Source of the DNA: Incurvaria masculella
Taxonomy: Eukaryota; Arthropoda; Insecta; Lepidoptera; Incurvariidae
DNA length: 64,000 nucleotides
Assembly (NCBI GenBank): GCA_946894095.1
Contig: OX335642.1
Span: 9,063,021 to 9,127,020, forward strand
Direction: 5' to 3'
This document shows positions 46,501 through 58,500 of this stretch, in pieces; within the stretch, counting starts at the first letter, position 1, and every line of letters begins with the position of its first letter. The notes below the pieces were generated by a model that was given only the letters and a program-made list of their open reading frames with translations, was not told the DNA's origin and ran no database searches. Position numbers and translations under genes: made by a program.

Positions 46501-49500
46501 CTGTCTACTAGCGGCTCGTCCTCTCCCTTCCCCATCCGCACCGCACGGAAAGAGTCTCACCTCGCACGTGTAGGCTGCGGTGTCGGCGGCGCGCAGGCTG
46601 CTGATCTCCAGACTCCTGTTTGTCCACATCCTAACGCGCTCCGGCAGCAGGTGGTGCGGGTCGTGGCTGTCTACTAGCGGCTCGTCCTCTCCCCTCCCCA
46701 TCCGCACCGCACGGAAAGAGTCTCACCTCGCACGTGTAGGCTGCGGTGTCGGCGGCGCGCAGGCTGCTGATCTCCAGACTCCTGTTTGTCCACATCCTAA
46801 CGCGCTCCGGCAGCAGGTGGTGCGGGTCGTGGCTGTCTACTAGCGGCTCGTCCTCTCCCCTCCCCATCCGCACCGCACGGAAAGAGTCTCACCTCGCACG
46901 TGTAGGCTGCGGTGTCGGCGGCGCGCAGGCTGCTGATCTCCAGACTCCTGTTCGTCCACATCCTGACGCGCTCCGGCAGCAGGTGGTGCGGGTCGTGGCT
47001 GTCTCCTAGTGGCTCGTCCTCTTCCCTCCCCATCCGCACCGCACGGAAAGAGTCTCACCTCGCACGTGTAGGCTGCGGTGTCGGCGGCGCGCAGGCTGCT
47101 GATCTCCAGACTCCTGTTCGTCCACATCCTGACGCGCTCCGGCAGCAGGTGGTGCGGGTCGTGGCTGTTCACTAGCGGCTCGTCTTCTCCCCTCCCCATC
47201 CTCACCGCACGGAAAGAGTCTCACCTCGCACGTGTAGGCTGCGGTGTCGGCGGCGCGCAGGCTGCTGATCTCCAGACTCCTGTTCGTCCACATCCTGACG
47301 CGCTCCGGCAGCAGGTGGTGCGGGTCGTGACTGTCTCCGAGTAGCTCCTCCCCCTTCCACCATCGCACCCGTGTGTCGCTCTCTGGAAGAGGGGAGGAAT
47401 TAGGGAGATAATAGATTTTCATATGATGATTTAATAAGAAATCCGATCAGAATATAATTTCGTGAACCATCATGCCAAAATCACTAGATAATTTTGCAAG
47501 AGTTTTTTTAATTGAAATTAAAGAGAGAGAATTTAACAAGAAACCCGTATGATGATAAAAAAAAATTATATGAATTTGGGGACAATTCCCATTTGAAAAG
47601 CGGAGTTGAAAAATAAGTAAACTGTTCTAGAAAAATGCCTAAATTACTGGAAATCTAAATTAATATGAAGATTTAGGGAGTGATTGTTTTATTACAGACT
47701 TACAAGATTGCATAAAAAGGTTTGCTTATTATTAAATTGTTTTTGACTGACTGACCAATTGCACCAAACAAACCGCGATTACGCAAGATTTCGCTCCCAA
47801 AAAGCTGTTTTCATTTGCTTTGTTGACATGGTTTTAAAGAAAGTTTGAAGAAAGAAGACATTTTGAAGAAAAATATTGCCTTATTAGGGTTCCGTACCCA
47901 AAGGGTCAAAACGGAATCCTATTACTAAGCCTCCGCTGTCCGTCCGTCCGTCCGTCCGTTCGTCCGTCCGTCCGTCCGTCCGTCCGTCCGTCCGTCTGTC
48001 ACAGGGCTGTATCTCATGGACCGTAATATAAGTAGTATAACATAGGTAGGCAGCTGAAATTTTCACAGAGTGTGCATTAATTTTGCCGCTATAACCACAA
48101 ATAAGTAAAATTAAAATATAATAAAAAAAAAAAATTTTTTTTGGTGTTAAATAATTTGCTATGGTACGGAACCCTTCGTGTGCCAGTCCGACTCGCACTT
48201 GGCTGGTTTTTTACAGACATTTTGGACTAACTCGTGGCTCAGCTGCCGCCGTACGAAATGAGTATGACTACAGTTTTACATGGAATCTGTGCACAAACGA
48301 CAACACCTTTAGTCACCTATCTTACAACACACACGGGAAGGAATACAGTGGGAGGGAAGGAATAAGAGCACAAGTATCAAGTCACAATACGCAGCTAATA
48401 ATATGATTGATGTTTTTTTGAAGAATGATTTCGTCGGCACGCAAGCTCCGAACCAAATGCTCTATTAATTGTTACTTGGAAGTAGAACATAAAAGCTTCT
48501 AGTTTGGGACTCCTTTCATTTTGAATTCCGCTCCCACGTTAATCAATGGACGCTTGGGTCAATGCTCTGAAGAGATTCCTTTGAAGACCACTGAGAATAA
48601 GCGATCTCTGCAGCGAAGAAATACAGAGTAAGTACAGCACAGATAATCGTTGTTTTCTAGCTGATCGTTTTAATTAGCACTTGCAATAGGATTCTCCGAA
48701 TTTAAATTTTTAGGGTGCCGTTGCAAAAAGCAAAAGAACCGGTATAGTGCGAGTAGGACTCACACACGGAGGGTTCCGTACCCATTATACAAGATTTGAG
48801 CAAAATAAATCACATTTTTAATTTTTTAATTTTAATTTTTGCAGGCTGACGGCCTACTGTCGTCTATCTATCTAATTTCATGATATTTTCCCAGCACCCC
48901 GCTAACGAACTAGGTAGGTGCCATGTCAGATCCATCCTGTTCATATTCACGGCTACATTGAACTGAATGGAAAATATTCCCATTTTTTATTCAATGTGAT
49001 GGTAGATTCCCGGGAGGGCTTATCACATTAAATTCAGATTTACATGGGTTACAAACGATGGAGAGATCTGAATTCTTAACGGAAATGCATATTTAAAACT
49101 TGGAAAGTGCCCGCCGCCTTGGCCTTTGCACCAGCCATGTTCTAGCTATACATATACTAAATAAAAGAGCTGATCATATAGGCCCATTACACTTAATTTC
49201 CCCAGGTATTTCCGACTTTCGGACCTTCACTTTAATTCAGAGCAGCTTCATTAAAAAATATTGTAATACAAACAATGTTTCATTGTCGTTTCTACCATCC
49301 CTTATTAAATGCGGCAGTACTGATATAAAAAGTAGTTTAAGATCATGGGTACGGGCCATAGATAAAATGGAAGTTCCTTTCTCTTTAGTGGTTCTGACAT
49401 ATGAAGTCATAGTAATTCAAACATTTCAAAAATAAAGGTAAAAGAATTTGATCCTCGGATTCAAAATAATATTTTGAAATTTAATTCCCCATACAAACGT

Positions 49501-52500
49501 GGGAAGAAGATCATGCGCATATTTCTTGTCGTAGATGCAAAATTATACTCATTGATCAAACTAGATGTTCGATGACATTGGTATTGTAAAATTGTGCATG
49601 GTTTCTAAGTTATAAAATCGGAAAGTTCGATATATTTGCGCGTTTTCTATACCATTAAATAAAGAGGAAAGGTTTGATTGTTTGTGTATTTGAACTGAAT
49701 AGGCTCCGAAAATACTGAACGGATTTTGATGAATTATTTCACCGTTGGAAAGCTACAGTCTATCCGAGTAACATAGGCTATATTTTATTTTGAAAAAATT
49801 AGGGATCCTTACCAAAACTCCGATAACGTAACCCACGGTGGAAAAAATTACCAAGAATGTTCCTTACATCGCGAGCGCTGCGAAAACTGTTCACGATAGA
49901 ACAAAATGATGTTCTACAATTTTATAGAACACATCATTATCTACAAAAAATGTCGCAGCATACATCTAACTATTATAGTTAAGTCACAAGAATAAGAATA
50001 AGAATAGAATAAGAAGCGTTTATTATTGCATCTAGAAAAATCATGTGACAAAATTTACAAACTATGCACAAATAAGCTGATTAAAACTATATAATTTATA
50101 CAAAAGAAAAAATACCTTAATTAGTATAAATAAGATTACATGTATATACTCGTACATAGCATAAATTAAATAACACACAATAAGTGTGCATTTATATTTA
50201 TATTATATAAAAATTTAAATACCGCCGTTAGAAAAGGCTCTTTATTTGTACCTAGGTATAAAAAAATTGTCGCTTGATAATATTTTGTCGCTTGATGATA
50301 ATTAGTTTAGTAGGTAACTAAACGCATTTAAAAATATCTTTTCAGAACTAGAACCATTAATATAAGTTGTACATTTAGTTATCCTAATAACTAAGTGACT
50401 AAAATTGTTTTTAATATTTTCGATTAAATCTTTTTTAGTTGTAGGTTATAGTAGTAGTTGCAGGTAGCTAATAACAGTTAAGCTAATTATTTAGTGCAAA
50501 CTAAAACAACATCAAATATTGTTTACGGGAGGCTTTAACTGAATACATTAATTAATGGCTTTCGTTTTGTGGTTATGACCTTTTTACAATAATTAATAGT
50601 ATGAAAAATACATAAGAGTAAAAAAAGTTATTTCAAATATTTCAGCGTAGGTATATGCTCTTTTTTTAGGAACTCTACGTAAAAAGGGTTTATGTGTGTA
50701 TCATTGAGTAAAAATAATATTTTTTTAAATTATATTATGCCCGTGCAAAGCCGGGACGGCTGCTAGTATACAATAAGTTTGGTCGTGGAATACTCAACGA
50801 TAATACAAAATATCTTAGTCTTCAAAGATAGATTAGATTTAAAATAAATTTAGTTTTTAAGGAATGTGACATATATGTATGTATAAATCGACCTTAAGCA
50901 AGGACACATTAATTGAAGAAAGAGACTAGTAAAAGAAACTACTTCATGAATATACTGCAATGCTGGACCCGAACCAGCAAAACATACATTCCCGGGTATT
51001 GCATCTACCACTTTCGCCATAATTTGGAATTCTCTTACAGTCCCTCTTCACGTAATGAATGCCTCCTACTTCCTTAGAATAAGCGAAGTGCTTGCTTAGT
51101 ACGAAAAAGTATATTTACTTAATTTAATTTTTGTTTGATTTCTTACTACAGTGTCCGTGATTTTGCTATAAATCGTTTTCTAATATTGATTGTAAATCTA
51201 ATCAAATCAAACACTATGCGCAGTGTTTGCTATATGGACGTGTTTTATCCTCCTCATCACGAAGACTGTCTTTTCATTTAAAACAGAGACAGTGCCAGAC
51301 AACAGAACAATTTTGTGCTGTGCCCGCGAATGAGTTCGTCCTGTCGGGAAGGGCCACCTTAAATTCCTCTACTGACCCGTAGCATTTTTTATAAACAGAA
51401 TTCTTTGCACACAACCTCACAAAAAATACCTAACGGTGCTAGATCCGGAGATCTAGTGGGTAATGTAATGGTCCTATTGGGACTTAATCATTTTTGAAAA
51501 AATAATGAAATTGGTCAGTAGGAATTCTACTATTACGGAGAGGAGCACAGTCTTGTTGAAAAAAAAATATTGCCTAGTTCTTCTTCGGGGAACGGATCGA
51601 TACAATAATTCCGTAAATTGTAGCAAGCGTTCTGCCTGTACGGTCGACTGTTAAAGGAAAAGATGAACAGTTGCAAAACTTTGAGTTTTGGAAACAATTT
51701 GCACATTTGGAAAAAAAAAATGTTGATAATGTCTACTAGTTACTGTGTAAACAAAGGCCTAGCAGAATTGAATTTTTTCGTTTTACTGGAAGTGTATCCT
51801 TTAATTTTTGCTTGACTGCCCTACAAGCCCTTATTAGGTCAGTACGGCGAAGTACAAATAATTGTAAAAAAGAGATGTTAATTCAAAATACAAACGAAAA
51901 AAAAATCCTAAATAAAAGTTATTGAAGAAGCTTATAAAAGTTATTCAAGAACGCATTATATATGGGATATACCTGCGGGGCATAATACCTGATTGTATGT
52001 GAACAATAAAAAAAATACGAAAAAAATATTTTACCCGCCACTTGTGAAATGCGGCCCCCCGTCAAAGTGCCCCCCCCCCCCCCCCCCGTGCGGACCGCAC
52101 TCTCCGTCCCCCCAAGATACGACACTGCTTCAGGTAAAATGTAATTCCCACGTAAAGGGAGAAATCGTCCGTTTACCTCCCTACAATATTTATACATATT
52201 GAGGGTCCTTCACCCGTCATGAACACAACTCTGTTTTAAAATTTTCAGCAATACATAAGAGGGCGAAACGAGGTTTTTTTAAATATTTTACGTTACGTGG
52301 CAAATGGCGGACGCCAGGACCTCTTAACGCCTACATTTTATAATTGAAACACCTATTATTTACCTACAAAGATGTTGCACAGCTACCCTCAGGAGAAACC
52401 TGTTTTTTACGTGAAAATATCTCCTATATTTTTATTAATAACTTTTTCTCGTAAATCGTAAGCTATGCTCTCCATACAATGTAGTTTACTAATCATTTGG

Positions 52501-55500
52501 AAACCGCTATTCCAATGAAATTGATATTTTATTTCTAATATCATGCTAATATCAAGTAACAAATATCTGTGTCTGCACGCTTTTGTTTTTTTGAAAAATC
52601 CAAACCGAATGAAATGAAAGCAAAAAGAAAATATTCATTCGAATTTTGTTTTCTCTGTGGTTTGAACCAGAATATATTTACCGAAAAGACAAAGACAGGC
52701 TTAAGGTGGCCCAACCCGGCGGGCCTAACTCATTCGTGGGCACGGTACAAAACCGTGCTGTTGCGCTCTGGGACCTTCTCTGTTTCAAAGAATAAGACAG
52801 GCTCCGTGATGAGGAAGATGCAACATGTCCACAAAAAAGACAATGTGCATAGTGTATGATTTGGTAAGATTTACGAAAATGATGTTCTTACTTAATCATT
52901 GCGTAATCCACCTCTAAAGTTATTGTGTAAAACGCGCGAAAAATGCGAACTTTCGGACCTTATAACTTAGAAACCAAACACAATTTTACAATGCCAATGG
53001 TCATCAGACATCTAGTTCGATCCTGCTCAACTCCCCATACTAAAGGGGAAAGAAGATTACGCACATGTTACTTGTCAGAGATCCCAAATTTTGCTCAAAA
53101 TAGCTTTATTTGATCGAACTAGATGTCTGATGACCGTTGGCATTGTAAAATTGTGTTTGGTTTTTAAGTTATAAGGTCCGAAAGTTCGGATTTTTCGCGC
53201 GTTTTATGCAATAACTTTGGAGGTAGATTACGCAATGATAAAGTAAGAATATCTTAAAAGTCATCAGACATAGCTTATTTATTTGGTTAATCTATTTGGT
53301 TTTTGTTAGAGATTTGACTACAGCAGTCGTGGTTTACTTTTAGCTATAAGCCGTTTTGTAATTAAATTTTTCGTAAATCTTACCAAATCATACACTATGC
53401 ACATTGTCTTTTTTGTGGACATGTTGCATCTTCCTCATCACGGAGCCTGTTATTTTCTTTGAAACAGAGAAGGTCCCAGAGCGCAAGCACGGTTTTGTAC
53501 CGAGCCCGCGATTCAGTTAGTCCCGCCGGGTTGGGCCACCTTAAGAACAACTTAGATTTTAAAAAAAAAGACGACTAAGTACTGTTTGGATGATGTTGCT
53601 TGCAAATACCAAACGTCTTTAGTAATGTAGTAGGAAATAGAATTTCTTCTTTGTATGGGCATATGGGAGTTTTGTATTGTCCATATTTTCAATGTAGTCG
53701 TGCTCATAAAGGTAAGGTCCTGGCATGGAATTCCTTCGGGAATAAGTTGTATTGAGCAATATCATGACGGTGGGTGTGGTGTCGTATTGTCGATCCAAAC
53801 ATAAAAAGTTTTCGTGTGACAAATATTTTAATCGTTTTACTTAAGGTGGGCCTTCCTCCAAATCCCCATACAAACGTGGAACGAAGATCATGTGCATATT
53901 TCTAATCAGAGATCCAAAATTATATCAAAAACAGTTTTATTTAATCGAACTATATGTCTGATGACCATTGACATTGTAAAATAGTGTTTCGATTCTAAGT
54001 AATAAGGTCCGAAAGCTCGAACTTTTCGCGCGATTTATACAATAAATTTGGAGGTGGATTACTCAACGACAAAATAAAAGCATCTTAAAAAGATTCGTCA
54101 TCAGACCTAGCTTGTTTCATGAAGACTTATAATCAATTTGGTTTTTGTTTGATTTTTGACTACATCGGTCGTGATTTTCTTTTAGCTATAAATATACTAT
54201 ATTTTCGTAAATCTTACCAATTCAAACTCTATGCGCATTGTCTGCTTTGTGGAAATGTTGCATCCTCCTCATCGCGGGGCCTGTCTTCTTCTTTTAAACA
54301 GAGAAGGTCCCAGAGCAATAGTACGGTTTTCTACCGTGCCCGCGAATGAGTTAGTCCCGCCGGGAAGGACCACCTTAAATAAAAATTTGGCATGTCAACA
54401 AAAAAAATACTGAGTAACCCGGCCAACGAAAACCGTCAAGGTACGGTGGGGTCATCGGCCGCTAATGTTGTCTACACATAGAGGACCCATCACCTCATTC
54501 CGAGGGCAGCGTGCGCATTAACACATAGGTCACATCGTAAAATAGAGGGGGCAATTTGTTGATGCCCGTTGTCATCCTATTTATATTTTATGTCCTCGAA
54601 TCCACGATGCATTAGAATCGAAAGAATGGGAATATGATGCATGTAGAGTTGACCGAGAAGCCTTCTTGTATAGGAACCTAATGGAGACACGACAAAGTCG
54701 CAATAAAAAAAATACTGAATATCTTCTTTCATCTGACAAAAAAATATGTGATTAGTAAATGAAACTTCTACCTACATACAAACTCTTGCTCAAATAAATA
54801 GTACACAGTTCTTTCGGGAACGCAATGTGGAAAGCTATCATGGCAGGCGCGCCCATATCTAATAATGTATTTTAATATATATCTACCTATATTCTTAATG
54901 TAACTGAACATTGATGGCTAATACCACACCTACTGTCATGACATTAGCCCAATACATCTCATGGGATCTAGGTGCCATGCCAGGACCTTCCTTTTATTGC
55001 ACAGTTACATTGAACTGGATGGAAAACACGGACAATTTTCATTGCCGTTTTGACCATCGTTCATTCAATGCGATGGTATCAACCTGAGCAGGATTAACCT
55101 TACCTAACGAAGTAAAAACCAACAGATTAATGGATTTCATAAAACGCACTGCGAATCCCTTAGTTGGCTGTAACGACATGCACGAGAAGAAGTGTAGTGA
55201 GCTAAAATGTATTATTTTTACTTGCCGAAACCCACACAGCACAGATGTCCATTACCTAACATTAGCCGTCATTCAGTGCATAATTAAAATCATTCTACAT
55301 GACTGTCTACTCTATCTTTAGCTCTATGGCAGCATATTTAGAGTGCGCTGGCTGGACTCATTTACAATAGAGATGTGTCAGCTGTTCGTCTGGATATAAT
55401 CACATATAATCTGAATTATCAATGTCCCGGAGCTACCTAATGCATACATGAATACTTATTTTCCTGTTTCGAGTAACAGCGGACCACAGAGCTAGGAAAC

Positions 55501-58500
55501 TAGCAGCTTGAAACATTGAGGCGATATCAGTTGGTTACAATATAATGGCGTGGAGCCCCTCGATAAGTAAATTTATGTAACTAATGCTTACGGTAAAGAT
55601 AAAAAGGTAACTTATCCTAACGCACGGATTGGATTTGTGTCGTGTTTTTGTAAGCAAACCATGAGTAGATATGTTATGTTCAAACCTCAACGGATTGAAA
55701 TGTTTACACTTTGAAGTGAGTTAATCTGCGGATTATCTAGGCACATTATCGTTCATTAGGGTATAATCCTAGGGCATAAATACGTAACATCTTACATTTT
55801 GCAATTAGCAAGGTCTTATATGTGTGTCATCTAGAAACATAAATGAATTGTGCGGAACCCTTAGGGCGCACTTTCTTAACGGTTTTTTTAAGCTTTGCTA
55901 CTTATGAATTCCTAAACGTAACAAAAGGTGTCGTGGTACACCTGTTGGAATACAGTTATGTTTGCTATATTATTGATTATCTCAAGAAACACTTTAAGTC
56001 GGAAGGACAACATTTCACAAGCGCCTGTCGTCAAGTTAAACTTGAGTCCAATGAAATCGACGCACATTGGTCGGGGTTAAATAATACATCCGGCATCCAC
56101 GCCCGCTTAAATATTTCCTAACTTTTGCCCCCCCCCCCCCCCCCCCCCTCCCATAACAAATGTCTGGCTACTCCACTGGGGACATTATCAAATTGAGGAG
56201 CAACACATCGAGGTTAGAGCTAAGAGCAATGACTGTGGGCGCAATGACAGCACAGTGACGGGGCAGTGTTTTTGCAGTTTGCTTCCGGGAAGCTGTTTAC
56301 AATGCCGTGGGCAGGATGTGGTGAGAGTGCGAGAGATCTGTGTGACAATAGCGCTTATATTCATGCGTAGTTTGGAACCAACGATGGGTCATTTCGGATC
56401 CATGGAGGAATGCATTCCCATTTCCACTCCACAAGTCCAGAGTGACCTCCGGAACCAAGGTTCAACGGTACGACCCGTCGAGAACCCGAAACAATCCAGA
56501 ATGCTTACAATTTTACTGAATGAAACTCCGGAATGGCTGATATTTCGCTCCGGAATGGCTACACCGAAACGGAGGGCACTCCGAAAACCCAGAAACAACC
56601 GGAATCGGATAAAGGGTTTCATGAGAATTTAAATTAAAAAGGACATGGATCAAGGCCGATGCGTTCAAAGGAGAGAAAACACGTTCCCGGAATGGGTTCG
56701 GAATGGGGGAGGGGGGTGTGGACTTGGAACATACTTTGAAGTAGACAGAGCACGCTGACCATGTTTTTTTCGAACCGGGCGGGCTTCACGTCTCGAATGT
56801 GAGGTGCCCCATGGTCTCGCCCATGGTTCGGAATCCATATGTTGGTTCATATCCCTTGCTAGCTGGTAAGGGTAGCAACCGAACCTTGGTTGTATGGGGG
56901 CGCCGTAGGCACTTTTATTCAGGGAGGTCACGACATTTTTGGTCACGATAAGGTAAATGGCTGAATCTAAGTTCACATGTTAGAGACCAACCCTCTGATG
57001 CTAAATATGTTTGTTCAGTTTTGGTATTGCTAAGCAAGTAAGACGGTTGTTATTTTGAAGGTGATAAAATAAATGTATCCGAAAATGAATACCATTTTTT
57101 TTTTATTTATTAATTCCCGGAACTTTTTGATCATAGTGTATGTACTGATACTTTCATGCTTCGTTATTTGCAGCCATTTACCTTATCATATATATATTTT
57201 GTCATCATAAATACTTTTTCAGGCGCCTTATTTACTTAACGAAACCACTCGGCCCAGGCAGACCGACACATTTAGCTTCAGAGGGTTGGTCATTATCCTC
57301 TGAACCCACTTTCAGCCATTTAGGTTATCGTTACCATTTTTGTCGCGACCTCCTTGTCTATTTTACAATTTCCAAATGGAAGCGCCGGGGAGTCAGTTTG
57401 CTTCCTACAGATTTTCTCGAGTTCTAACGACACCTTCAACTTCACAGACGCTAGTTAGTGCAGCGATCATTCGATATTGCACGTGCCGAATTCGTAAGTG
57501 AACTAACCTTTCGTTAGACGTTTTCCACTAATTCGTGGCAACGCTGCCAATAGTTAAATTTCGATCGCTGCTCCCGTCCTTCCAGGCTCGCTGGGCTTAA
57601 GCCAGCCCGGGTTGGTACCATCGCATTGGATGAAAAGATGATCGAACCGGCACAAAAACGATATCAGGGTTTTCCATCCAGTTATATGCAGCCGTGATCA
57701 TAAATGCAAGTGCGGTGGGTGTATATGATATTAGCCGTCCTTATTTAGCCGAGATTGCAACCTAAAACGTCAGTATGTAATCCAGTATTCACTATACCGC
57801 GGGTATCCATGCACCCCTGTCGGAACTTTAGTCAATGTTGCATTTATGTAAATGAGTACTTGATTGATACAAGTAACAGCAGCATTCAAAACCTCTGTGC
57901 GCATGTACAAGCACGTCCGATCTTATTCAATTCGGCGTCTTCAAAAGATTGAGCAATGCACAAAGGAGTTTAGGGTCCTATATTAGAACAAAAAACACAA
58001 CGGTTTTGTTAGGCCTAATAAAGGACATCGCAAAGTTTGTATGGGCTAGAAAATCGTCACTAATTTAAGTGTTTTTGCATCGAACTACCACAGTTAAATT
58101 GTTTTGACTAAGGTGAATCCGAATTGATACATTTCAGACACTGTAAACTCATAGAAACGTCAGCAGATGCATCTAATGTCTCAGTGATGCATTTACTGAA
58201 TTGATTACTATTTTCGCATTTTGAACAAGTTTCTCGTTTAGTGCAGCGCGCTCGGCGTCGCTTCCTGAACCAGTGGTCCAAGGTTCGCGCCGCATCGCCT
58301 TCCAGTTTTTTTTTATGTTATAATAATTTGCAGATTATTCTTAGATTTTCTAGCTCATTTTAGTAGGCACACCACCGTAGAGAGTTATTCTGAAGAATAA
58401 AATAAGAATATTGCTAGTTCAAGCACTTCGTATCGAAGTTACATGAAATAGTATGTGAACTTTTGATATTAGAGAAAAAAAAATGATAATGTGTTTATTT

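Larger units (their letters stand above)
49481..51362 (+). mobile_element. TTAA MITE split by later insertions
   Basis: The left half (49481-49645) and right half (51115-51362, ending GGGCCACCTTAA) belong to one TTAA MITE. Between them lie a Helitron-like element (about 49646-50766) and a tRNA-Leu-like SINE (50885-51070). The left terminal repeat is worn to TTAATTCCCC. Confidence 0.7.

Noticed and set aside
46200..47224. Exon-2 array as mutually exclusive exons
   Set aside because: The downstream units have donors but no acceptor, and their length breaks the frame. They cannot act as whole alternative exons.
46200..47345. Long open frames on both strands across the 166-bp array
   Set aside because: They arise because a GC-rich unit with few stops is repeated with a frame shift each time. 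Only the 158-bp exon 2 has splice sites and Ig features.
49100..49435. 111-codon open frame in wrapper intron 1
   Set aside because: No domain and no splice sites that fit a gene; low-complexity composition.
55843..56632. Open frames at 55843-56121 and 56255-56632
   Set aside because: No domain, no conserved motif, no splice context; chance frames in an intron.
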